NCBI GenBank assembly: GCA_021234155.1
Contig: JAJEKV010000025.1
Span: 4,825,823 to 4,889,822 of the forward strand
Source: Isoetes taiwanensis
Taxonomy: Eukaryota; Streptophyta; Lycopodiopsida; Isoetales; Isoetaceae
DNA: 64,000 nucleotides
Direction: 5' to 3'
The notes beneath the pieces were generated by a model. The model had not been told where the DNA came from and searched no databases. It worked only from the letters and a program-made list of their open reading frames with translations. Position numbers and translations under genes: made by a program. Shown one piece after another: positions 44,843 to 57,535 of the stretch; position 1 is the first letter of the stretch; each line of letters opens with the position of its first letter.

Positions 44843-47800
44843 CAAAGCGAATATGTAGCAAAATAACAGGGGGTTCCAGGGGGATTTGATATAGATATAA
44901 TTCTTGAAACCATAGACCATATCCCTAAAACAATTCAATGGGTTATTATAAAAAAAAACATAGATTTAAGATAAAAAATAGGCACATTAGCTCACTGGTT
45001 AGATTGGTTAAAGTAGTCTTATTAGGATATTGAGTTATTTTGGTAGAGGTTCGAATCTCCGTATTTCATATTCAAAAGCTTAAGTGAAACCGTATCGAAA
45101 TTCGATATACCATCAAAACCTTAGGCAAACTCGTATTCGACATCTTAAAATCATAGGCGCCCCTAAATCATAATTGAGCATAATCAAACGAGAGGTGTCC
45201 AGAGGCTTTAACATACAGTCTGGGCCGTCAGTTAATTGGATCAGATCCGACGATCGCGGGTAGTCCGTGGTGTACCTCGCTTAGAATATGTAGCAAAAAT
45301 AACAAAAGGTTCCGGGGATTTGATATAGATATAATTTTGAAACCATAGACCATATCCCTAAAACAATTCAATGGGTTATTATAAAAAAACATAGATTTAA
45401 GATAAAAAATAGGCACATTAGCTCACCGGTTAGATTGGTTAAAGTAGTCTTATTAGGATATTGGTTATTTTTTGGTAGAGGTTCAATCTCCTCAGATTTC
45501 ATATTCAAAAGCTTGCTAAACCGAAGTAAAACTCGATATACCATCAAAACCTTAGGCAAACTCGTAGATTCACATCTTAAAATCATAGGCGCCCCCAATC
45601 ATAATTGAGCATAATCAAAACGAGGTGTCCAGAGGCTTTTAACATACAAGTTGCAGGTCAGCCGGATTGACAGATCCGACGACTGTGGTAGTCCATGTAC
45701 CAGAATATGTAGCAAAATAACGGGGGTTCCAGGGGATTTGATATAGATATAATTCTTGGAAACCATAGACCATATCCCTAAAACAATTCAATGGGTTATT
45801 ATAAAAAAACATAGATTTAAGATAAAAATAGGCACATTAGCTCACCGTTGGGATTGGTTAAAGTAGTCTTATTAGGATATTGAGTTATTTTTGGTAGAGG
45901 TTCGAATCTCCGTATTTCATATTCAAAAGCTTAAGCGAAACCGGGAAACTCATATACCATCAAAACCTAGGCAACCGATTTCGACATCTTAAAATCATAG
46001 GCGCCCCCAATCATAATTGAGCATAATCAAAACGAGGGTGTCCGGAGGCTTTAACATATCTGACAAATCCGTGATTCCAGGTGTACTGCTTAGAATATGT
46101 AGCAAAATAACAGGGTTCCGTTCGGGATTTGATATAGATATAATTCTTGAAACCATAGACCATATCCCCAAAACAATTCAATGGGTTATTATAAAAAAAC
46201 ATAGATTTAAGATAAAAAATAGGCACATTAGCTCACCTGGTAGATTGGTTAAAGTAGTCTTATTAGGATATTGAGTTATTTTGGTAGAGGTTCAATCTCC
46301 GTGATTTCATATTCAAAAGCTTAAAATAAACCAACAGATCGAAACCTCGACATACCATCAAAACCTTAGGCAAACTCAGATTCGACATCTTAAAATCATA
46401 GGCGCCCCAATCATAATTGAGCATAATCGAAACGAGAGGTGTCCAGGCTTTTAACATAGCATGTCGAAGCGGGTGTATTGACGATCCTGTTTATGGTAGT
46501 CCGTGGTGTACCGCTTAGAATATGTAGCAAAATAACAGGGTTCGTGGGGATTTGATATAGATATAATTCTTGAAACCATAGACCATATCCCTAAAACAAT
46601 TCAATGGGTTATTATAAAAAAAAACATAGATTTAAGATAAAAAATAGGCACATTAGCTCACTGGTAGATTGGTTAAAGTAGTCTTATTAGGATATTGAGT
46701 TATTTTGGTAGAGGTTCGAATCTCAGATTTTCATATTCAAAAGCTTAAGCGAAACCCAGATCGAAAACTCGATATACCATCAAAACCTTAGGCAAACTCG
46801 CATTCGACATCTTAAAATCATAAAGCGCCCCAATCATAATTGAGCATAATCGAAACGAGAGGTGTCCAGAGGCTTTAACATATGATGGGCCGCCGGATTG
46901 ACACAGATCCGACGATTCGTGGTAGTCCGTGGTGTACCTCAAGCGAGAATATGTAGCAAAATAACGGGGTTCCAGAGGGATTTGATATAGATATAATTCT
47001 TGAAACCATAGACCATATCCCTAAAACAATTCAATGGGTTATTATAAAAAAAACATAGATTTAAGATAAAAAAATAGGCACATTAGCTCAATCGGTTAGA
47101 TTGGTTAAAGTAGTCTTATTAGGATATTGAGTTATTTTGGTAGAGGTTCTATCTCCGTATTTCATATTCAAAAGCTTAAAGCGAAAACCGTGATCGAAAC
47201 TTCGATATACCATCAAAACCTTAGGCAAACTCCAGATTCGACATCTTAAAATCATATTCAAAAGCTTAAGTTGAACCTGCATCGTTACCATCAAAAACCT
47301 TAGGCAAACTAATTCGACATCTTAAAATCATAACCCCCCAATCATAATTGGAGCATAATCGAAACGAGAGGTGTCCGCAGAGGCTTTAAAACGTCGGATT
47401 TGACAGATCCGACGACCGGTAGTCCAGGGTGTACCTCGCTTAGAATATGTAGCAAAATAATGGGGGTTCGAGGGATTTGATATAGATATAATTCTTGAAA
47501 CCATAGACCATATCCCTAAAACAATTCAATGGGTTATTATAAAAAAAACATAGATTTAAGATAAAAAAATAGCACATTAGCTCACTGGTTAGATTGGTTA
47601 AAGTAGTCTTATTAGGATATTGAGTTATTTTTGGTAGAGGTTCAATCAAAAAGTCATATTCAAAAGCTTAAAGCTTTAACTTCGATCGAAACCGACATAC
47701 CATCAAAACCTTAGGCAAACTCGAGAGCCGTCATCTTAAAATCATCCCCCAATCATAATTGAGCATAATCGAAACGGAGGTGTCCAGAGGCTTTAACCTC

Positions 47801-50800
47801 TGGGTGGGCCGGATTGACAGATCCGACGACCGGTAGTAGTCAGGGGGTGTACCTCTTTTTGAGAATATGTAGCAAAATAACAGGGGTTCCGTGGGGATTT
47901 GATATAGATATAATTCTTGAAACCATAGACCATATCCCTAAAACAATTCAATGGGTTATTATAAAAAAAAACATGGATTTAAGATAAAAAATAGGCACAT
48001 TAGCTCACTGGTTAGATTGGTTAAAGTAGTCTTATTAGGATATTGAGTTATTTTGGTAGAGGTTCGAATCTCCGTATTTCATATTCAAAAGCTTAAGCGA
48101 AACCGTATCGAAACTCGATATACCATCAAAACCTTAGGCAAACTCGTATTCGACATCTTAAAATCATAGGCGTCCCCAATCATAATTGAGCATAATCGAA
48201 ACGAGAGGTGTCCAGAGGCTTTAACATACAGTCTGGGCCGTCGGATTGACAGATCCGACGACTGTGGTAGTCCAGGGTGTACCTCGTTTAGAATATGTAG
48301 CAAAATAACAGGGGGTTCCAGGGGGATTTGATATAGATATAATTCTTGAAACCATAGACCATATCCCTAAAACAATTCAATGGGTTATTATAAAAAAACA
48401 TAGATTTAAGATAAAAAATAGGTACATTAGCTCACCGGTAGATTGGTTAAAAGTAGTCTTATTAGGATATTGAGTTATTTTGGTAGAGGTTCGAGATCTC
48501 AAATTTATTTCATATTCAAAAGCTTAAAAGCGGATCGAAAACTTCGATATACCATCAAAACCTTAGGCAAACTCAGATTCGACATCTTACAAATCATATT
48601 CAAAATCATAAACCGTCCCCGAATCATAAAACCTTAGGCATAATCCCATTCGACATCTTAAAATCATAGGCTCATTTAACATAATCGAACGGCCGTCCAG
48701 AGGGTTTTAACATACAGAAGGATTGACCATCCGGAAAATCGTAGTCCAGGGTGTACCTCGTTTAGAATATGTAGCAAAATAACAGGGGGTTCCAGGGGGA
48801 TTTGATATAGATATAATTCTTGAAACCATAGACCATATCCCTAAAACAATTCAATGGGTTATTATAAAAAAAACATAGATTTAAGATAAAAATAGGCACA
48901 TTAGCTCACACTGGTTAGATTGGTTAAAGTAGTCTTATTAGGATATTGAGTTATTTTGGTAGAGGTTCGAATTCCTCAGATTTCATTTCATTTCAAAAGC
49001 AAAACCTTCAAAGCTTAAAACATAGGCCCCCCAATCATACCGAAACTTCGATATACCATCAAAACCTTAGGCAAACTAGGTATTAGACATCTTAAAATCA
49101 TATTCAAAAGCTTCCGTTGGGATTTGACCATATCGATATCCCTAAAACAATTCAATGGGTACCATCAAAACCTGGATTTCAAGATAAAAAATAGGCACAT
49201 TAGCTCACCGGCAAATTGGTGTAAAGAGGCATCTTAAAATCATTTTGGTAGAGGTTCAATCATAATTGAGCATAATCAAAAGCTTAAGAGAACCGAGGGC
49301 TTTAACATACCATCAAAACGGGCAAACTCCGGATTGACGTCCGGCCCAATCATAATTGAGCATAATCGAAAAACGAGGTGTGTACCTCGTTTAGAATATG
49401 TATCAAAATAACGCGGGTAGTCCGGGGGTTCCGCTTAGAATTGTATAGATATAATTCTTTTGAAACCATAGACCATATCCCTAAAACAATTCAATGGGTT
49501 ATTATAAAAAAAAACATAGATTTAAGATAAAAAATAGGCACATTAGCTCACTGGTTAGATTGGTTAAAGTAGTCTTATTAGGATATTGAGTTATTTTGGT
49601 AGAGGTTCGAATCTCCCGTATTTCATATTCAAAAGCTTAAGCGAAACCCAGTATTCGGCTTCGATATACCATCAAAACCTTCAGATTCTACATCAAAATC
49701 ATATTCAAAAAGCTTAAGCGAAAACGACATCTCTTACCATCAAAACCTTAGGCGTCCCCAATCATAATTGAGCATAATCATAATTGAGCATAATCGAAAC
49801 GAGGTGTCCAGGTTTTAACATACGATCACGGCCGGCCGGATTGAAGATCCGACGACCGGGGTAGTCCGTGGTGTACCTCGCTTTAGAATATGTAGCAAAA
49901 TAACAGGGGTTCCGTGGGGATTTGATATAGATATAATTCTTGAAACCATAGACCATATCCCTAAAACAATTCAATGGGTTATTATAAAAAAAAACATAGA
50001 TTTAAAAAAAATAGGCACATTAGCTCACCGTTTAGATTGGTTAAAGTAGTCTTATTAGGATATTGAGTTATTTTGGTAGAGGTTCAATCTCCTCAGATTT
50101 TCATATTCAAAAGCTTAAGCTGAAACCGCATCGAAACTTCGATATACCATCAAAACCTTAGGCAAACTCAGATTCGACATCTTAAAATCATAAGCGAAAA
50201 CCGAAACTCGAATCATAATTGAGCATAATCTTAAAATCAGAGGTGTCCCAATCAGGCTTTAACATAGAGGTGTCCGGAGGCTTTAACATACACCGGGCCG
50301 GATCGATTGACAGATCCGAATGACCGTGGTAGTCCGTGGTGTACCTCGCTTAGAATATGTAGCAAAATACAGGGGTTCCAGGGGATTTGATATAGATATA
50401 ATTCTTGAAACCATAGACCATATCCCTAAAACAATTCAATGGGTTATTATAAAAAAAACATAGATTTAAAAAAAAAATAGGCACATTAGCTCACCGGTTA
50501 GATTGGTTAAAGTAGTCTTATTAGGATATTGAGTTATTTTGGTAGAGGTTCAATCTCCAGATTTCATATATTCAAAGTTTAAAAACTCGCTCATATTCGG
50601 GGTCATATTCAAAACTTCGATATACCATCAAAACCTTAGGCAAACTCGTCAGATTCGACATCTTAAAATCATAGGCCCCCAATCATAATTGAGCATAATC
50701 AAACGAGAGGTGTCCAGAGGCTTTAACATAGTCGGATTGACGAACATCCAACGAATCGTGATCCATGTACCTCGTTTAGAATATGTAGCAAAATAACAAA

Positions 50801-52150
50801 TTCTTTTGATATAGATATAATTCTTGAAACCATAGACCATATCCCTAAAACAATTCAATGGGTTATTAAAAAAACATAGATTTAAGATAAAAAATAGGCA
50901 CATTAGCTCACCGTTAGATTGGTTAAAGTAGTCTTATTAGGATATTGAGTTATTTTGGTAGAGGTTCAATAATTTCATATTCAAAAGCTTAAGCGGTGTC
51001 GAAACTTCGATATACCATCAAAACCTTAGGCAAACTTTTCGACATCTTAAAATCATATTCAAAAGCTAAGCGAAACCCAATCATAATTGAGCAAAATCGT
51101 AAACATCTTAAAATCATAGTGTCCCCAATCATTTAACATAATCAAACGACAGGTGTCCAGAGGCTTTAACATACAAAATCCGACGTTGACAGCCAGATCA
51201 AACGGTAGTCCGTGGTGTACCCTCGTTTAGAATATGTAGCAAAATAACGGGGGTTCCAGTGGGGATTTGATATAGATATAATTCTTGAAACCATAGACCA
51301 TATCCCTAAAACAATTCAATGGGTTATTATAAAAAAAAAACATAGATAAAAAATAGGCACATTAGCTCACTGGTTAGATTGGTTAAAGTAGTCTTATTAG
51401 GATATTGAGTTATTTTGGTAGAGGTTCGAATCTCCGTATTTCATATTCAAAAGCTTAAGCGAAACCGTATCGAAACTCGATATACCATCAAAACCTTAGG
51501 CAAACTCGTATTCGACATCTTAAAATCATAGGCGTCCCCAATCATAATTGAGCATAATCGAAACGAGAGGTGTCCAGAGGCTTTAACATCATATTCAAAA
51601 ACCGGATTGACATGAATCCGACGACCGGTGGTAGTCCAGGGTGTACCTCGTTTAGAATATGTAGCAAAATAACAGGGGGTTCCAGGGGGATTTGATATAG
51701 ATATAATTCTTGAAACCATAGACCATATCCCTAAAACAATTCAATGGGTTATTATAAAAAAAAACATAGATTTAAGATAAAAAATAGGCACATTAGCTCA
51801 CTGGTTAGATTGGTTAAAGTAGTCTTATTAGGATATTGAGTTATTTTGGTAGAGGTTCGAATCTCCGTATTTCATATTCAAAAGCTTAAGCGAAACCGTA
51901 TCGAAACTCGATATACCATCAAAACCTTAGGCAAACTCGTATTCGACATCTTAAAATCATATTCAAAAGCTTAAGCAAAACCGTGTGTCGAAAACTTCGA
52001 TATACCATCAAAACCTTAGGCAAACATCGTGATTCGACATCTTAAAATCATAAAGGCCCCCAATCATAATGGAGCATAATCGAAACGATAGAGGTGTGCG
52101 AGGCTTTAACATATAAAGGGCCGCCGGATTGACGGATCATCCGGATCGTA
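44843..52150. repeat. Satellite-like tandem array, about 17 monomers of about 425 bp
   Basis: The marker GATTTGATATAGATATAA starts at 44883, 45317, 45735, 46126, 46549, 46979, 47474, 47896, 48325, 48799, about 49438 (truncated), 49919, 50384, about 50804, 51264 and 51689, giving periods mostly 391-495. Within a monomer a core of about 125 bp, through ACCATATCCCTAAAACAATT, is nearly invariant. The rest varies by indels and internal rearrangement (49000-49440 is scrambled; some units carry extra ATTCAAAAGCTTAAG segments). Many monomers have a hairpin GTCGGAT-TGACAG-ATCCGAC. Each carries a tRNA-like segment. Frames within it are not genes. Confidence 0.95.
48000..48080 (+). other. tRNA-like segment of a monomer (A and B boxes), representative
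   Basis: TTAGCTCACTGGTTAGATTG fits the RNA polymerase III A box (TRGCNNAGYNGG with one mismatch). GGTTCGAATCTCC, about 60 bp further on, fits the B box (GGTTCGANTCC). It recurs in every well-preserved monomer. It cannot be a working tRNA: there is no acceptor stem or clear anticodon arm, and a TTTT lies between the boxes. It is more likely a relic of a tRNA-derived SINE within the monomer. Confidence 0.55.
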
Positions 52151-52197
52151 TCATTTATAGGTTACAAACTTTGCCCAGCAATTCGAATTACTAGTGA

Positions 52198-52300
52198 TAT
52201 TATAATGTTATTGTGTAAGTGTTGGACCCAGCCCTAATTTGGGGCCCCGCATTTGATGAAATCAATGGAGGAGATGATGCCACGCCATCATAGAGTTTGG
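52198..52300. repeat. Copy of the 36.8 kb dispersed repeat at the satellite edge
   Basis: TATTATAATGTTATTGTGTA then AGTGTTGGACCCA, and GATTTGATGAAATCAATGGA plus GGAGATGATGCCACGCCATCA, match 36811-36940 over about 80 bp. Similarity stops after CGCCATCA. Confidence 0.8.
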
Positions 52301-53190
52301 GTTTTTTTGCCGTTCGTGAGGGCGGCGTGCGACTTTCGAAAGAATGTGCCGCTCCTCCTCGACGCACCTTCTAGGGCGATTGATCCCAAGATTATGCCAA
52401 CACAATACAGAGTTTATTCTCTTAGTTTCGCTCTCATTCGTTCGCTCTCTTAGTTTAGGTCGCCGTCAAATTTTTCTCATGTTCTTAAGCAGCTATGGTG
52501 GAGCTTTTGTAATGGGCTTGAAAAAATCTTTGCCGGCCATTCTTCTGCAGTCTCCCTCGGCTATCTATGGTGGAAGAGCATCATATGATCTTTCTTCGGC
52601 ATCGCGGGCCTAACTTCCTCCTCTGTGGACACCAAAGGAATACATGCACCGAGCCGGATGGTGGTTACAGGGAGCTTCAGCCGACAATCTCGAGCAGCTT
52701 ATTAGGTAAGTGTAGGTCTCTCTTGGAGAAATTAGAAACAACTAATTTGTGACTTGCTTTGTATAGGAGGCATCCGCTTCTACCATTAATAAGGTTTGTG
52801 ATTTGCTACGGTGACAAAGAGATCGTTTCCAAAGCATTGTTGATTACTTTGAAGGTACTTTTTGTTACTGCACATGTATTATCTCGATACACGCAAATAA
52901 AGAAGCACCCGCCTACTTTAGAAGGCATATTAAAAATAGAAGCAATGAATGTATCGCACATTTTAAGTTTTGCTTTCAAGAAACTGCGTGTGAATAATAG
53001 AAGCAACGCCTTTTACATGACCCAACCATTGGCGTGAGCAGCTTGAAGAGCGGATTGTGGCAAGACCGACCATTGGCGTAGCGCTTGAAGAGCGGATTGT
53101 GGCAAGCCGGGAGGCATTACTAAAAAAGCTGTGGAGGCAATTGTAAGATAATGTAGAAAAATATACATCGCCAAGTTTTGGTGCTTGCAA
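52253..53190 (+). CDS. Unidentified, possibly multi-exon or broken gene region
   Basis: Several plus-strand frames follow one another: 52253-52453 (residues HHRVWVFLPFVRAACDF), 52344-52613, 52567-52752, 52759-53037, then a frame with REQLEERIVARPTIG and ALEERIVASREALLKKL at 53030-53145. The last contains a tandem duplication of about 38 bp (CTTGAAGAGCGGATTGTGGC twice) encoding a repeated LEERIVA peptide of helical character. Candidate GTAAGT/GTA donor sequences lie near 52704. I recognise no domain, and joining of these pieces into one gene is inference. Confidence 0.3.
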
Positions 53191-53199
53191 CACTAGGTA

Positions 53200-56077
53200 G
53201 CCACTCTATTCCTTTCTTTTCCATTGTTATCTCCTTTGCATCTCAAGAAGATATAAGTTATGTCTACTTGCGAAATACCTTTGCTAAGCCGCTGATTTCT
53301 TGACTTAAAGATAGAATTTTCTTCTTATGGCGGTTTTCCTTAAACGTTAAAGGTGGATTATTTAGGTTTGATCATGCTAATTCAAGGTGGAAGCACTCAT
53401 ATTGCAACTAAGTGTAATGCCTTATTTTTCAGAGCCACACTATGATATCAAACATGGCTCAACTTCTTTGGTCGCAAACATGATAGTTCACTTTTTCAAA
53501 GCATCATCATAAGCATGCCTCCAGATATGACCGGTTGCCCTCTAAAAGATTACATGTAGAAATGTATGACGTATGCAATCAATCATGTCTCCTTGAAGTA
53601 GCATAGTGCCTTGGTCTTTATGTATTCTAGGAAATACCTTCACCATTAGAAGGGAAAAAATAGGTGCAATTTAACCGCTCATCTAAAACGTGTGTGTATG
53701 GTTTTCATTTCCGCTAGCTTTGTTGTTGGCTCCAAACATTGTGAGCCTTGAAAATGTTTATGTTTCCTATCTAGCAGGATATAAGTTATGGCTACGCAAA
53801 ATACCTTGTCGAGCCAATGCTTACATAAGGCATATTTGAGTCTTTGGCATATTTAAGTCTATTTAATATATCTCACGTATGCTTATAGCATTCAACAATG
53901 TCACGCCCCTTGAATGAAGGAGTTGGAAATACATGTTGTGCATATAAGCTTTAAAATGGATACCCCAAAGGCGGATGAAATACAAAACCCGCAGATTATT
54001 TTAGAGATTCCTTTGGGTCGCCTATCACAAATTTTTGATGTTCTCGAGATCAATCTCAAGGACTATAAAATCTTTTGTCGGTGTCATGAATTATGGCATT
54101 AAAACCGAATCACAAAATATTTTATTCTACAAAGTAGAGAGTTTACTTGCATATGATTTTATATACACTTGCCCAAGTACAAGGCTAGCAATGGGCTTAA
54201 CATGTTGAACTCTTGGTTGATGATGAGGTAACTACCAAAGAGAAAATTAAGAGCATAGAAAGGAAAGAGTTACTTCTAAAGAATGGCTTGGCTGGGTGAA
54301 AACTACTTATATCTATTGTCTTAGTATGAATGAGGGATTGTGCATAGAGATTTGAAGTCACGTGATTTGGTATTACGTGATGAATTTATAAAGATTATAG
54401 ATCTTTGTTGTAGCATAACAACAAAAGTTGATTTTCTTTGTTTATCCGTGTAAAATCAATTTTCTTTGTATCATATTCGAACATTTTCTAATGCATCCAC
54501 CTTCATGGTGCACATGGCTTTCATTTTGGTCTATACTACACACGAGAATAAGATGCTACGTGGTCATGTAGTACCATGGACAACCATGATTACTTTTGAT
54601 GTTCAAAGTGAAAGGCAACCCAATATTTTAGCAAATCAATCACCAAACCATATAGATTCCTCAAATATGTTATGTCCTCGAAGGCTAGAATAATCCATGC
54701 ATTGGAGATGCATATTATCATGACCTATAGGTCGGATAGTCCATTTTTCCTATGGGACGTTGTTTAGTACCAAAAAAAATCTTATAAGTGCATGGTGAAA
54801 GTCATTAATTGTTTACAATCATCATATCTTTGCATGTCATTTCTCTCGAGTCTTTTTTAACTTTAGCAAATGATTTGCTACATTCACAACAAGTTCGGCA
54901 AGAACGTTTATAAGTTCTCCGATTACGCCCTTGGCTGACACACCATTACTAGTTTTAAATAGACTCAATTGAAAATTAGTCTAGAAAGTAATTTTATGCT
55001 TTGATAACCATCATACTTTTAATCTAAAGATAAGTTTACATAATCAAAACCTATAAGAGTTGTTAAAATCAAGAAAGATTACACGATGCATATAATCTTA
55101 TAATGGCACTAGAAATCGATCCCAAATAAGTTTGGATAACGCTTAGGCTTGTAAGTGTTGGTGCCCAAAGCATTGCTAGGTATTATTTGGAACCGTGAAA
55201 AATGTTGGGGTGCCTACCAACATTGCATTATAACACTTTTAGAAGAGAATTGTTTCTTGATGGTATTGGGCATGTTAATGCCGATTCTTCTAAATGCTTT
55301 TTTTATTAACCGGTTTAAGTTTTTCGGTTGCTGAATAGAGACTTAAAAGATTAGCTATGAAAAGAGGATGAGGACGCTTTCTTTGTTTGATATTCTTTCC
55401 CTTTGTTCGAATGTCTTAATATTCTCTATGAATAGCATTTGAATATAAGGATAATAGCTTTCAATGTTAGATCTCAACAATAATCTTATCATTATGCCGA
55501 GTTGGGCACAAGGTGGAAACTTAACTAATAAGGCTGGCATTGTCATTCAAATTCGAGAGATCAAATTGGAAGCATGTGATAGATGATGTGTGCATAGGTT
55601 GAATGTTTAAAAACATTTAGCACATAGATAACCAAATTTGCTATTGTTGTAACGTCCATAAAAGAGTATTTTAAAAGTAATAACTTTGACTTGCAACCAC
55701 TTGAAGCAACTATGAATCAACTCGAGATGTAGATAAATCTTAGAGAGGCCATATGCAAAATAACTATAAATTGGACAACACTTTCGGTCCTATTGCTAAC
55801 ACAATCATTCTTCTGATTAAAAATGCTAGCAGTTAATATCTTGGTTTCCATTGCTTCTTGCGGTTCAAATAAAGCTCTTGAAAGATCTACTATGGAAGGG
55901 AAAAATGAAACACATAATCTAGCTCTGCTATAAACATGCAAAGAGACAACATTAAAACACAATATGCCATGTGAAATAGGCACATTCACAGTTCATGATC
56001 ATGAATTTAAGACATGCCTCTAAAGATAGAAATTTGACTGTGCTTAACTCACACTCCAGAAGCAATACATATGATGA
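53200..56077. other. Gene-poor stretch
   Basis: Only short frames occur (53914-54102, 54466-54693 plus, 55717-55989 minus), with no recognisable domain or copies elsewhere in the window. A palindromic ATGACCTATAGGTC lies near 54720. Confidence 0.5.
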
Positions 56078-56919
56078 CATATCTTCAGGGTAGCCCTTAA
56101 GCCCAAATTTTTATAGGTGTAATTTAGAATGTGAGGCGAATCTTAGCTTTTTTCGATTAGTTATGTTGGCGATTTTGTTTTGGGCTTCAATTTGAGTTGT
56201 AGCAACCTTGGCGAATATTTCATCCATCAAGCGATGGAATATATACTTTTTTCTCACGTAAAATTTGGGTCTACAATATATATTTGTTATGTCTGTATAC
56301 AGTTGTAAGCGTAATGCTCACATAATGAATATATATGTTACCAGACATTGGCATATGATTGTAAATCTCAATAGCTCCACGTTAAGGGCTAAACAACAAC
56401 AAGTACAGAAACTTAGCCGAGGCATGATTGCATATTATGGTGGGCAAGCACAAACCGATTTGATTTCAGTCATCTTTTTAAGATTGGATAAATAACAGAC
56501 CAAAAGCAAAAATACTCCAGGATTGCATACCTAGATGTTGGAACCGGATCATGAAATCCATATAACATGCATGGTTTTTTCCCTTTCCTTTTTTTTTTGT
56601 CTTGGAGGTAAACAACAATTCTAAAAAACTCGCCAAGAATAGAATTCATATTAATTTTACATGATTTTAGGGGGTTAAGGGGCGATTTTAGAATAATTAC
56701 CAAGAATAAAATTCACATGGGGGCGAATCCAAGAATCCATCATTTAGTGATGTAGGCTAATTTATGAGTGGAGGGAGAAAATTTCGTAGACAAAGTGGCG
56801 ATATTTTATTGGCACCACTCCTAATTGATCCTACTCAACAATAGTGAAAAAAAATGCAAATGTCCAAAAAAATAGCCTTTTGGCGATATTTCGAGCTTAA
56901 GGGCTACCCTGCATATCTT
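56078..56919. mobile_element. Non-autonomous hAT element with 8-bp target duplication
   Basis: The element proper is 56086-56911 (826 bp). It begins CAGGGTAGCCCTTAAGC and ends with the exact reverse complement. The flanks are identical 8-mers, CATATCTT at 56078-56085 and 56912-56919. CAGGG-type ends with an 8-bp duplication define hAT transposons. The interior is AT-rich with repeated GGCGATATT and GCCAAGAATARAATTCA motifs (56631 and 56701); the open frame 56265-56495 has no transposase features. The perfect target duplication suggests it is not very old. Confidence 0.93.
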
Positions 56920-57530
56920 ACGATCCTTACATTATAGATTAAAACTTGGCGAAGAGTATTAGGTAGATATTCCTTTGCTCTGTACAAAAAGCAAGTAAAA
57001 ACAAAAGTTATTATTGTTTCTCAAAGATTAAAACCAACTAAATAAACAAAAGAAACAAAACCAAGAGGACCAACATGATAACATGACACCAATTACAATC
57101 TGAGTTACCTTATGCTCATACTCAAATTTAATAAACGGGATAGCCTAATGCGGATTTACGTCATCCTTTTATAATTGCAACATGTTTTGTTTCACCAACA
57201 TCTAAAGACTCTAATTAATCAAAGAAAGATAGACAGTGTGTATTAAATTCAGAGCAAATAAGGGGGAATAAAACCTTGAAGGCTTGGTGAACGTCATTTT
57301 ATAATTCCAATAATCTACAAAGCCGCCTTCAACTATGCTGGATTCTGAGGTAAGTATAAGAAAATCTGTTAAAAAGAAACCCAAGCTTTATGTCGCCCTC
57401 TTTCCACAATTGTTTCTGATCTAGACCCCTTCTTGCCCCTCTGCTTCAACTGCTTTACATGAAAAGCACTGCTTTGCATGGCTAGGAGCAACTGCTATCC
57501 TCAATGGTGCCAAAACCATAAAGAAGCAAT
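56920..57530. other. Non-coding stretch
   Basis: AT-rich, no recognisable feature. It precedes, on the minus strand, the end of the fragment at 57536-58145. Confidence 0.45.
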
Positions 57531-57535
57531 AGACC

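Noticed and set aside
44843-52150. Working tRNA genes in the satellite monomers
   Set aside because: Only the A and B box regions are tRNA-like. No acceptor stem or clear anticodon arm can be drawn, and a T-run lies between the boxes.
44843-52150. Recurrent frames containing YGFKNYIYIK and SLPKVLMVY
   Set aside because: They are simply the minus-strand translation of the repeated DNA core. Conservation is at the nucleotide level and frames break differently in each monomer.
52180-52200. Cloning-vector-like sequence AATTCGAATTACTAGTGATAT
   Set aside because: It only partly resembles a TA-cloning site; no further vector sequence is present and genomic repeat continues directly.
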